DNA of 64,000 bases from an uncultured Paracoccaceae bacterium (GTDB lineage Bacteria; Pseudomonadota; Alphaproteobacteria; Rhodobacterales; Rhodobacteraceae), in NCBI GenBank assembly GCA_943787785.1, contig CALSNT010000006.1, positions 62,001 to 126,000 on the forward strand, written 5' to 3'. Shown piece after piece: positions 1-7,599 of the stretch. The translations under genes were made by a program, and so were the position numbers. Numbering within the stretch: the first letter of the stretch is position 1; every line of letters begins with the position of its first letter. Below the pieces are notes generated by a model. The model worked only from the letters and a program-made list of their open reading frames with translations, had not been told where the DNA came from and did no database searches.

Positions 1-402
1 TGTTACGAACCCATGCAAAAACCCCGGCGGAATCCAGAATTGGCGCCCATTTTCGGCTGTAAGGTCGACCCCTGTCCACTGGCCGTAGGTCGCCGAGCCT
101 TTGCGTACGTCAACAGCAATATCGCAAAGGGCGCCGGCGGCGCAGCGCACCAGCTTGCCTTGAGCGTATGGTGGAGCTTGATAATGCAGCCCGCGGATCG
201 TTCCAGCGACAGCGGATATCGACTGATTGTCCTGAGTGAATTCGAAATCCAGCCCGACGCTTGCCATTGTCCGAGCATTCCAGACTTCGGAAAAGCTACC
301 GCGCGTATCGGCGAACCGACGCGGTGTTAGGATCATTGGTCCATCCAGGGCTGTGGTCGCGACATCCAACATCGCGATCAAACTATCGGACTCACCTGGC
401 AT
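1..402 (-). CDS. rfbC: dTDP-4-dehydrorhamnose 3,5-epimerase, partial (3' end outside the window)
   Basis: Reading the minus strand from the ATG at 402 gives 134 codons open to the window edge. The protein shows the RmlC hallmarks: PRRFADTRGSFSEVWN near the N-terminus, the active-site stretch GTIRGLHYQAPP around residues 62-73, GKLVRC, and IPPGFLHGF just before the edge. RmlC converts dTDP-4-keto-6-deoxyglucose to the 4-keto-rhamnose form, the third step of dTDP-L-rhamnose synthesis in the cytoplasm. An alternative start at codon 11 (ATG at 372) begins closer to where homologues start. The gene is divergent from rfbD and rfbA, which supply the other steps; rfbB is not visible and may lie further left. 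About 50 C-terminal residues are missing because the window ends. Confidence 0.9.
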   Translation of the reverse strand, partial: MPGESDSLIAMLDVATTALDGPMILTPRRFADTRGSFSEVWNARTMASVGLDFEFTQDNQSISAVAGTIRGLHYQAPPYAQGKLVRCAAGALCDIAVDVRKGSATYGQWTGVDLTAENGRQFWIPPGFLHGFVT

Positions 403-530
403 CGACCAGCAAATAGCTTCCCAAGAAGTTTAGGAAAATTAACGATACTGCAATCTGTTAGGTTTGGTATGGTGAGCCAAAGCGGCGCAACGCGCCTATC
501 CGGGGAGTAAAGGCAATCGCACCGACACTA

Positions 531-1436
531 TTGGTTTTCGGCAAAGACGGCCAACTGGGGCAGGCGCTGGCTTGCTCGCAGGCTGTGCGTTCCGGGATGG
601 TGCAGTTGATCTTGCTGGATCGGTCTGAGGCCGATTTGGCCAACCCCGAAAAATGTGGCGAGATTATCAATCAGACAATCGCGGATGTCGTCGTCAATGC
701 CGCAGCGCTGACCGCAGTCACTGACGCAGAGGCGCAGGTCAATACCGCGATCGCCATTAACGGAACCGCACCTGGCATTATGGCCGCCGCCGCAGCAGCG
801 CGCGGGTTACCGTTCATTCAGATATCCACCGACTACGTTTTTGATGGCGAGGGCATCCGGCCTTGGCTCACTGGTGATAGTACGAACCCCAATACGGTGT
901 ATGGCAGCTCAAAACGGCTTGGTGAAGTAGGCGTTATGAGCGCCTATGAAAACATCGACACGCCATTTGCAGTCTTACGCACGTCTTGGGTAATTTCGGC
1001 TCGGGGCAAAAATTTTGCTTCGACCATTCTGAATGCGGGTCAGCGGAATGGGCACGTCTCGGTTGTCTCCGACCAGATTGGCGGCCCGACACCGGCGGAC
1101 GACCTTGCAACTGCAATCGTCCATATTGCAGAATCTTTGGTTGCAAAGACGGCGTCCGGTGGCATTTACCACTACTCCGGAGCGCCCGATGTGAGTTGGT
1201 ATGATCTTGCGCGAGAGATTTTTGAAGTTGCGGGCCTGTCTGTCGAGGTCAAGGATATCCTCACCAGTGATTTGTCAGACCGGACAGCCCGACCGTTGAA
1301 TTCACGGCTGGATTGCACGACGACCGAGCGAGTATTTGGCCTACCGCGACCGGATTGGCGTGCGGCGCTTCCCACAATTGTTGCTGACCTTCAGCGGCGC
1401 ACCAAATCGCATGCGACCTTAACGGGTGCGGTATGA
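531..1436 (+). CDS. rfbD: dTDP-4-dehydrorhamnose reductase
   Basis: This is a 301-residue extended short-chain dehydrogenase. It has the nucleotide-binding motif GKDGQLG at the N-terminus, STDYVFDGEG near residue 100 and the catalytic YGSSK (YxxxK) near residue 125. It reduces the 4-keto sugar to dTDP-L-rhamnose with NAD(P)H. The only standard start in frame is the TTG at 531, but the first beta strand seems to begin about five codons earlier (APTLLVFGKDG). A purine-rich GGGGAG at 502-506 is correctly spaced for an ATC codon at 516, so the true start is uncertain. The gene overlaps rfbA by four bases (ATGA), which implies translational coupling. Confidence 0.93.
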   Translation: MVFGKDGQLGQALACSQAVRSGMVQLILLDRSEADLANPEKCGEIINQTIADVVVNAAALTAVTDAEAQVNTAIAINGTAPGIMAAAAAARGLPFIQISTDYVFDGEGIRPWLTGDSTNPNTVYGSSKRLGEVGVMSAYENIDTPFAVLRTSWVISARGKNFASTILNAGQRNGHVSVVSDQIGGPTPADDLATAIVHIAESLVAKTASGGIYHYSGAPDVSWYDLAREIFEVAGLSVEVKDILTSDLSDRTARPLNSRLDCTTTERVFGLPRPDWRAALPTIVADLQRRTKSHATLTGAV

Positions 1437-2323
1437 CGCGAAAGGGCATACTTCTGGCGGGCGGTTCTGGAACGCGGCTTTACCCAGCAACTCTCAGCGT
1501 CTCCAAGCAGCTTTTGCCGCTTTATGACAAGCCGATGATCTACTACCCGCTGAGCGTCCTGATGCTGGCAGGTATTCGTGAAATCGCAGTCATAACGACG
1601 CCAAATGATGCGGAACAGTTTCGGCATTTGCTCGGCGATGGCTCGCAATGGGGCCTGCAACTTGACTACATACCTCAGCCTTCGCCCGATGGTCTGGCGC
1701 AGGCTTATTTATTGGCCGAGGGTTGGCTTGGCGGCGCAGCTTCGGCGATGATTTTGGGCGACAATATTTTCTTCGGACAAGGTCTTTCGCAGATTTTGGG
1801 CCGCGCTTCATCCAGTGAAAGTGGGACGGTGTTTGGCTATCAGGTGCGAGAGCCAAAGCAATATGGCGTTCTTGGGTTTGACGCTGACGGAAAGGTGACC
1901 TCGATTGTTGAGAAACCGGCAAACCCAGCATCGCGTTTTGCAGTGACTGGTTTGTATTTTCTTGACGGTACTGCACCCGAGCGAGCGCACCACGTTGAAC
2001 CGTCGGAGCGTGGGGAGCTTGAGATTACCAGCCTTCTCGAGTCCTATCTGAGTGATGGACAGCTTTCTGTGGAGCGCCTGGGCCGAGGCTTTGCATGGTT
2101 AGATACTGGCACCCATGATGACTTGCTGGATGCGGCAAATTTTGTCCGGGCCTTGCAGGCTCGACAAGGACTGCAAGTCGGGTGCCCTGAAGAAATTGCG
2201 TTTCAGCTTGGTTGGATCGATTCAGCAGATTTGGCGATGGCAGCCCAAAGATTCGACAAAAATGCGTACGGCCGCTACCTGATGACACTTCTCTCCGGCG
2301 ACAATCAGATGAAATATCACTGA
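1433..2323 (+). CDS. rfbA: Glucose-1-phosphate thymidylyltransferase
   Basis: The 296-residue protein starts KGILLAGGSGTRLYPAT, the sugar-nucleotidyltransferase signature, followed by SKQLLPLYDKPMIYYPL, ILGDNIFFG and VEKPANP, all typical of RmlA. It makes dTDP-glucose from dTTP and glucose-1-phosphate, the first and feedback-inhibited step of dTDP-rhamnose synthesis. The length equals that of the family. It is coupled to rfbD through an ATGA overlap, so rfbD and rfbA form one transcription unit with rfbC divergent. The 118 bases after the stop show no clear terminator. Confidence 0.96.
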   Translation: MTRKGILLAGGSGTRLYPATLSVSKQLLPLYDKPMIYYPLSVLMLAGIREIAVITTPNDAEQFRHLLGDGSQWGLQLDYIPQPSPDGLAQAYLLAEGWLGGAASAMILGDNIFFGQGLSQILGRASSSESGTVFGYQVREPKQYGVLGFDADGKVTSIVEKPANPASRFAVTGLYFLDGTAPERAHHVEPSERGELEITSLLESYLSDGQLSVERLGRGFAWLDTGTHDDLLDAANFVRALQARQGLQVGCPEEIAFQLGWIDSADLAMAAQRFDKNAYGRYLMTLLSGDNQMKYH

Positions 2324-2441
2324 TATCTATGATTCGACACAACCAAAGATTGTATCTTGTTAATGAACTCTGCAAATGCGCGAAAAATCGTAGGTAATGT
2401 GCCCGACTTGGGTTAGAATTTACTGATCAGTTTTTTTCGAT

Positions 2442-3143
2442 TTGAATGATATGTTTGAGCGCGCGTTCCAGTTTCAAAGAGCCTCGGCAGTTCGCCCGCT
2501 TGCGACCGGCGCAGGATGGGTCGTAAACCGAGAGCAATCCGCAAGACCCGGAGGAACGATTGCATTACGAAGTTGCAAACGGGTTTTCGATATTCTGGGA
2601 TGTCTGCTTCTTCTACCTCTGACGATGCTTGTTGCGGCGGCTCTGGTTTGCCTAAACCCAAAACTGAATCGAGGCGCGCTGCTATATCGCCAACAACGAA
2701 TGGGACGGCATTGCCGACCAATTTACCCTCACAAGTTTCGCACAATGTTGCCATCGCCCCATATCACGCGCGGCCCCAATGATCCGGTCGAAGTAGATCG
2801 CATAACCCAGTTGGGCCAGTATTTGCGACGCACCCGCCTAGACGAATTGCCCCAAATTTTAAATGTGCTGCGTGGCGAGATGAGCCTGATCGGCCCACGC
2901 CCGGACTATTTCCCTCATGCGCAAACCTATCTTCTTACGGTGCCTGAATACCGTCAGCGACATACGGTCCGCCCCGGGATCAGCGGCCTCGCGCAGGTTG
3001 AGATTGGCTATGTCAATGGCAGTTTTGGGACGCGACATAAAGCCATTCGCGACCTTCACTACATTGAAAATATGTCCTTTTATCTTGAGGCTTCGATCGT
3101 TTGGCGAACAATTCGAATCGTTCTTTCCGCCGCCGGATCTTGA
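2442..3143 (+). CDS. Undecaprenyl-phosphate sugar phosphotransferase (bacterial sugar transferase family)
   Basis: A 233-residue member of the bacterial sugar transferase family (short, WcaJ/ExoY catalytic-domain type). One hydrophobic helix lies at about residues 48-68, preceded by the basic-Asp motif KRVFDILG. The catalytic core contains RTRLDELPQ, MSLIGPRP and RPGISGLAQ. Such enzymes load the first sugar-1-phosphate onto undecaprenyl phosphate at the inner membrane and so initiate repeat-unit assembly. It lacks the four extra N-terminal membrane helices of long WbaP/WcaJ forms. The start used is TTG at 2442; an ATG at 2451 is equally possible. It probably initiates the polysaccharide encoded by the rest of the locus; the sugar it transfers cannot be read from the sequence. 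Confidence 0.9.
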   Translation: MNDMFERAFQFQRASAVRPLATGAGWVVNREQSARPGGTIALRSCKRVFDILGCLLLLPLTMLVAAALVCLNPKLNRGALLYRQQRMGRHCRPIYPHKFRTMLPSPHITRGPNDPVEVDRITQLGQYLRRTRLDELPQILNVLRGEMSLIGPRPDYFPHAQTYLLTVPEYRQRHTVRPGISGLAQVEIGYVNGSFGTRHKAIRDLHYIENMSFYLEASIVWRTIRIVLSAAGS

Positions 3144-3162
3144 CGCAGGGTCGAATAATATC

Positions 3163-3178
3163 GCCGGAGCTATCCGGC
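3163..3178. terminator. Short hairpin between convergent genes
   Basis: The arms GCCGGA (3163-3168) and TCCGGC (3173-3178) can pair around a 4-base loop in the gap between the sugar transferase and the convergent PAP2 gene. There is no T-tract on either strand, so it is at best a weak bidirectional terminator. Confidence 0.3.
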
Positions 3179-3864
3179 TAGCGCAGATCGACCTTGAGTA
3201 GGCGTACCAATATCAGAGCAACACTTGCGACAATCAGCACTGAGAATAGAGTATCTGATAGGAAATGCCGCCCCATTACGACCCTTAGCGCTGTCGCAGT
3301 CAGAGCCAGCGGCCAGGTCACCGACATCAAAAAGGCCGCGATACCCCGATTTCGCAACCCTCGTGTCAAAACCAACAATGCCAAAGCCATCGCAGCCGCC
3401 CCAGCCCCTTCGCCGGACACAAACGAACAGTTCTGCACACATTGATCAGTGATATCCAGTGGCGCTGTGAATTCCCTATCACCGCCAAATTCACCTATGT
3501 CTTTCGGGCGTGCACGTCCCCAGTTTTCTTTCAGAACAACGTTAACAATGACGCCTGGTCCAATAAGGAACAGCAGTGTCGAAAATGCCCAGGCGCGCGC
3601 GGCTACCCCGAAGACGGGCCTCCAGGCCAATGAAATAATCCAGGCGGCTGTCGACGCCAAAAATACTGCCGTCATCAGGCGCAACAGCCCCTTGCGCAGA
3701 AGCCCGACCCACTCGATATCAGCAATCCAGAAACCGGCATCAGGCCTCCAGAACAAAGCAGCAATATAGATGTCGATCTCAGGGAAGGCGGAAAATACCA
3801 CAGCACAGATCAAAAACATCCCGAGGAGTATTATCGAATAGTTGCGGAAATTCGTTTCAGTCAT
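3178..3864 (-). CDS. PAP2-family membrane phosphatase
   Basis: A 228-residue protein with about six hydrophobic segments and the three blocks of the PAP2 acid phosphatases: KENWGRARP (KX6RP), FVSGEGAG in place of the usual PSGH block, and RVVMGRHFLSD (RX5HX3D, the catalytic His/Asp pair). Family members dephosphorylate lipid phosphates at the outer face of the inner membrane, for example lipid A 1-phosphate or undecaprenyl pyrophosphate. It is the last gene of a four-gene overlapping cassette and overlaps the ArnT-like gene by 8 bases, so lipid A or lipid carrier trimming coupled to sugar transfer is the likely job. The His to Glu change in the second block is notable, although the nucleophile His in block three is kept. 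Confidence 0.85.
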   Translation of the reverse strand: MTETNFRNYSIILLGMFLICAVVFSAFPEIDIYIAALFWRPDAGFWIADIEWVGLLRKGLLRLMTAVFLASTAAWIISLAWRPVFGVAARAWAFSTLLFLIGPGVIVNVVLKENWGRARPKDIGEFGGDREFTAPLDITDQCVQNCSFVSGEGAGAAAMALALLVLTRGLRNRGIAAFLMSVTWPLALTATALRVVMGRHFLSDTLFSVLIVASVALILVRLLKVDLR

Positions 3865-5374
3865 GCAGCGTCACCTCCGGCAGGCACTCAGAGGCCAATA
3901 GATATGCTTTCGGTGCGGGCCGCCCTTGGTAGGCACCCCCGATAGTATCAAACGTCGCAATCAATGGCGTGTTACATTTAATCTCAAGATTCTTGCGCGA
4001 AATGAACAGAACAGGGCCCGAGAAAGTCGTTGGGAGAGGAAACGTCTGCGCGAAATAGTGACGGACCCGACCATCATATGGCGTCGAGAAAATCGGGGTG
4101 TTCCCATTGCGATCAGAATAAAAGAATAAATCCGCCAGAATACTGCGATCCTCCGAGAGTAGGGCTGCCACCTCGGCCTTGTCGGCCGCAGCAAATATCT
4201 GCCCAGCCATATCAGAGCGGCCCAGATAGCGCGACAATAACGGCTTATCGTTCAAAATAATTTTTTCCGGCACAAGTGTCATTATTGGGAGAGCAAGCAG
4301 CAGCAATCCGTTCAGCGCTATCGCACCAACAAGTATTCGCCTAGCACCTCGTCGAAGAAGCCAGATAACAGCCATTATAGTGGCACCTAAACTTGCAGAA
4401 AACGTCCAGTTCGCATTCACATCTGCAAGGAATGATTGTGTTCCGACAATCAAAAAAACCGGAAGTGAAAAGGCAATTAGTACCGGAGTTGCAGCCTTTC
4501 GGGGGCGAGCGTACAAATAGAGCACCGTGAACAAGAAAACCGGGCCCAGTACTATGGCCTGCCCAATCATAAACTCGACAAAACGGAGTGGCTCTATTTC
4601 AACTGCATCGCCGCCCAGCCAGCTGGCATTCCCTGCGGTGTGGTCAAGCGTCGCGAATTCATGCGTGTAGTTCCAATGGATGTTTCCAGTCATCATAATG
4701 GCTGTCGCCACAATAATGACCGCGACATACTTCGGCGATAGCCTGAACCTTGGGCTAAATACGGCCGCTGTTAATGCAAACAAAAAGAAGTAAACGCCCG
4801 CGTATTTTGCGAGCATTGCCAGTCCTACTAAGACGCCGGTGATGAGCGCTCGTGTCACTGAGGGTATCGATATAAGTCTCCAATACGTAAAAATGGCACC
4901 CGCAAGGAATGGCGCCATGACAGTATCGGTCGAAATCACGAAACTTCCCACTGTGGTTATCGGCAGCGTTAAGTAAGCAAGCGCAACCCAAAAGCCGCTT
5001 TCACTTGCGTCAACACCATCTGTCTGCAGCGAAATACGAGCCCAGTGCGCCAAAATGACAGCTGTGATACCATGCAGAAGTGGTGCTGGAAAACGCACCC
5101 AGAAAGGCGTGTCTGATCCAGATATTGCCGTTACAGCTCCTATCAACCAGCCGATCAGCGGCGGCTTGGAAAAATACCCAAAATCTGGATATTGACCCCA
5201 CAGCCAATACTGCTCCTCGTCAAGATAGAGTTCGGTTTTCCCCAGCGCCAACATCAGGATACGAAATGCAGTAATCCCGAGAATCGCAAACCAGGTATAG
5301 CGAGTCCATTTCGCCTGATCGGCAATAACGGAGGCGTTGGGAAGATCAGGCAGCCGTGTCACTGCTTCTCTCAC
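3857..5374 (-). CDS. ArnT-like GT39 membrane glycosyltransferase
   Basis: A 505-residue polytopic protein of the dolichyl-P-mannose/ArnT mannosyltransferase family. After the first helix it has the acidic loop ELYLDEEQYWLWG (residues about 50-62) and then FGYFSKPPLIGWLI, the periplasmic catalytic loop typical of GT39/GT83 enzymes. Around ten hydrophobic segments follow, with a soluble C-terminal tail. These enzymes take a sugar from a polyprenyl phosphate donor and attach it to lipid A, protein or glycan in the periplasm. The GT2 upstream would make the polyprenyl-phosphate sugar. The start is GTG at 5374, overlapping the small LAB-N gene by 29 bases; a slightly later start cannot be excluded. 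Confidence 0.88.
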   Translation of the reverse strand: MREAVTRLPDLPNASVIADQAKWTRYTWFAILGITAFRILMLALGKTELYLDEEQYWLWGQYPDFGYFSKPPLIGWLIGAVTAISGSDTPFWVRFPAPLLHGITAVILAHWARISLQTDGVDASESGFWVALAYLTLPITTVGSFVISTDTVMAPFLAGAIFTYWRLISIPSVTRALITGVLVGLAMLAKYAGVYFFLFALTAAVFSPRFRLSPKYVAVIIVATAIMMTGNIHWNYTHEFATLDHTAGNASWLGGDAVEIEPLRFVEFMIGQAIVLGPVFLFTVLYLYARPRKAATPVLIAFSLPVFLIVGTQSFLADVNANWTFSASLGATIMAVIWLLRRGARRILVGAIALNGLLLLALPIMTLVPEKIILNDKPLLSRYLGRSDMAGQIFAAADKAEVAALLSEDRSILADLFFYSDRNGNTPIFSTPYDGRVRHYFAQTFPLPTTFSGPVLFISRKNLEIKCNTPLIATFDTIGGAYQGRPAPKAYLLASECLPEVTLHD

Positions 5375-5657
5375 GGTAAATTAGCCATAGGTTCCGCGAG
5401 TAGATAAATAATCCCAGGGATTGGCCGAGAATAAATACTGGATCGCGCCGATACAGTGCATAAAGGAACAGGATCACCCCACCTGCGATGGAAAAGTACC
5501 AGAACGCCAGTGGAATGACCGACCGCCCGGCTTTTTCAGAAGCGATCCACTGCACGATAAACCGGCCGGAGAACATCAATTGGCCGCCCAAACCAAATGC
5601 AACCCACCAGAATTCAAACCAGCTTTGGACGTTCAGAAATGCAAATACCGTACTCAT
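5346..5657 (-). CDS. Small membrane protein with lipid-A-disaccharide synthase N-terminal domain
   Basis: The 103-residue protein consists almost only of a LAB-N domain (the domain sometimes found in front of LpxB). It contains three hydrophobic segments with GLGGQLMFSGRFIVQWIASE, then PLAFWYFSIAGG and a GQSLGLFIYSRNL end. Stand-alone LAB-N proteins commonly sit between an ArnC-like GT2 and an ArnT-like GT39, as here. They are assumed to help lipid-linked sugar transfer, but a reaction has not been assigned to them. It overlaps the GT2 upstream by ATGA and the GT39 downstream by 29 bases, so the three are probably translated together. Confidence 0.85.
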   Translation of the reverse strand: MSTVFAFLNVQSWFEFWWVAFGLGGQLMFSGRFIVQWIASEKAGRSVIPLAFWYFSIAGGVILFLYALYRRDPVFILGQSLGLFIYSRNLWLIYRERSSDTAA

Positions 5658-6424
5658 GACTCTTTTGCTTTCGGAGGTGTCAGATTGGCAGTGCCAACTT
5701 CAACTGCGCGTGATTTCTTCTTTCGCCGAATAAGCCAGAAAACGCCGAAAAGGTCGACCAGCCCAACAAGACCGCGCTGCAGATTGGAATAATTCGACGA
5801 TCCGGCCACTCGCGGTTGATGCGCGACGTCGATATGCGCCACCTTCCATCCATCTCGCGCGAAAAGCGCTGGCAGATAACGGTGCATGTGATCGAAATAG
5901 GGAAGGCGCAGAAAGGCGTCGCGTCGAAATGCCTTAAGGCCGCAACCTGTGTCGCGCGTTGCATCCTTCAACACAAATGACCGCACACCATTAGCAAACC
6001 GCGATGCGGCCCGTTTTGACCAACTGTCGCGCCGCTTGACGCGTTGACCTGCCACCAAACCAAGCTCAGCGTCGCATCCGGGATCGAGCAAGGGCCCAAG
6101 AAGTCGAGGCAGTTCGGCAGGCGGGTTTTGCCCGTCACCATCCAGCGTCGCGATCCATTTGCCGTTCGCGGCCAATACGCCGGAGTGGACAGACGCACTC
6201 TGGCCGGCGTTTCTTGGGTTTATCAACAGCCGGATGCGAGGATCTTCCGCGGATGCTTGGCGCACGACGTCCCCCGTGGAATCGGCAGAGGCATCGTCGA
6301 TCACGATGACTTCAAATCTCCGCCCTTCAAGTCCGGTGTCACAAGCTAATAGAATACCGTCCAAAAGTGCAGGCATGTTTCCGGCTTCATTGCGCGCCGG
6401 AACTACGATTGAAATCTCAGCCAT
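5654..6424 (-). CDS. GT2 family polyprenyl-phosphate glycosyltransferase (ArnC/DPM1-like)
   Basis: A 256-residue GT-A fold enzyme. It begins ISIVVPARNEAGNMPALLDGI, then VIVIDDASADST, LLINPRNAGQSASVHSG and the metal-binding ATLDGDGQNPP (DXD region near residue 98), followed by RDTGCGLKAFRRD. The order matches dolichol-phosphate-mannose synthase-like enzymes, which move a sugar from a nucleotide donor to a polyprenyl phosphate on the cytoplasmic face. Only one short hydrophobic stretch is visible near the C-terminus, fewer than in ArnC. It is the first gene of the cassette that continues with the LAB-N, GT39 and PAP2 genes. Confidence 0.9.
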   Translation of the reverse strand: MAEISIVVPARNEAGNMPALLDGILLACDTGLEGRRFEVIVIDDASADSTGDVVRQASAEDPRIRLLINPRNAGQSASVHSGVLAANGKWIATLDGDGQNPPAELPRLLGPLLDPGCDAELGLVAGQRVKRRDSWSKRAASRFANGVRSFVLKDATRDTGCGLKAFRRDAFLRLPYFDHMHRYLPALFARDGWKVAHIDVAHQPRVAGSSNYSNLQRGLVGLVDLFGVFWLIRRKKKSRAVEVGTANLTPPKAKES

Positions 6425-6586
6425 CTGCGCCGCGATCTTCCTGCAAGAATACTGCCATCGATATCTAACGTACCGCTAGGCACTCTCTTTAGCTCGGCAT
6501 CGGCCAATGGAACAGCATCATTTGCGTAACTTCCTGACCTCGGGATATTGAGATCACGAAGTATACCATGGGTGCAAAGACAAATT

Positions 6587-7405
6587 TCAAGACGTGTGGC
6601 TGGCTCGCAGGAATCGAGGCGTCTGGCCTGGCACCAGAGCGATCGCACTAAGCGCTCCGGAATAACAGGCGCCTGTGTCGATGTTAATGCGACGCCCGGA
6701 AACTTCAGGACGTGTGACGACGGTATGGCCATGTACACACCACAGGCCGTCCGAACGCGGGCGCCGCGCAAAGTCAGCATTTCCCCAAAGCAGGCTTTCA
6801 TCCGACTGTGCGGAGATGTCCTTGCCCGGGTCGGCAGCAGCGTGGACAAAGGCAACATTGCCGCTGACCCAAGACAATGGAAGCCCACGCAACCAGGTTT
6901 CCAGCGACGGATCAATGGACTTCATAGCACGGCGCAAATCGTCGGCTGCGTTGTGGAGTGCGGCTTCACTGGCGCGCTCGGTCAAGCCACCAATGCGGAA
7001 GCTTGCGAGAGTCTGTAGCCCACCATTTGACAACCACAGGGGGCCGTAGGTCACCGGATCATCCAGAAAGTCCAGCATCATGCGTTCGTGGTTGCCCATC
7101 AGCATTGCGACATTGCCCGGAATATCACGCGCTAAACCAAGAAGCTGGCTAAGAACCCCGGCTGAGTCTTCACCCCGATCGACGTAGTCACCCAGCAGCA
7201 CAAGCGTGGTTTTCTCGCCGGGTCTGTGGCGCTCTGTGTCCCCATCGATAACATCCAGCATCCGCGCCAACAGGTCGCTGCATCCGTGCACATCGCCTAT
7301 CGCATAGATCGGACGGTCCGGCAGCGGATCGCTGTCATCTGCAGCCACAGTCGGCGGAGCTTCTGCGTCTGATGAAGACTTGCGTTTGAACAACTTTCCA
7401 AGCAT
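6587..7405 (-). CDS. Calcineurin-like metallophosphatase (serine/threonine phosphatase type)
   Basis: The 272-residue protein carries the full phosphoesterase signature: YAIGDVHGC (residue ~35), LLGDYVDRGEDS (~70), LMGNHERMM (~105) and late histidines in CVHGHTVV. These residues bind a dinuclear metal centre that hydrolyses phosphomonoesters. The arrangement is that of bacterial PPP-type phosphatases such as PrpA/lambda phosphatase. It lies divergently from the Wzc-like tyrosine kinase 194 bases away, so a role in controlling envelope synthesis is possible but not shown. No signal peptide is seen; the protein is cytoplasmic. Confidence 0.9.
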   Translation of the reverse strand: MLGKLFKRKSSSDAEAPPTVAADDSDPLPDRPIYAIGDVHGCSDLLARMLDVIDGDTERHRPGEKTTLVLLGDYVDRGEDSAGVLSQLLGLARDIPGNVAMLMGNHERMMLDFLDDPVTYGPLWLSNGGLQTLASFRIGGLTERASEAALHNAADDLRRAMKSIDPSLETWLRGLPLSWVSGNVAFVHAAADPGKDISAQSDESLLWGNADFARRPRSDGLWCVHGHTVVTRPEVSGRRINIDTGACYSGALSAIALVPGQTPRFLRASHTS

Positions 7406-7599
7406 CTGCCCGCTTCCTGCTATCTGTCAGACAATCTCATTAACGACCGGTCCATCGGTAGGGGTGCATAATCCGTTTTGACCTCGATTAACAAGGCTTT
7501 GACTGAACAGAGATCGGAGCCGGCAAACCTACGCCGCGATTGCGTTTTTCCCGGGTTCATGAGATGGTTCAGATGATTTTTTGAAGGGCGGATTCCGCC

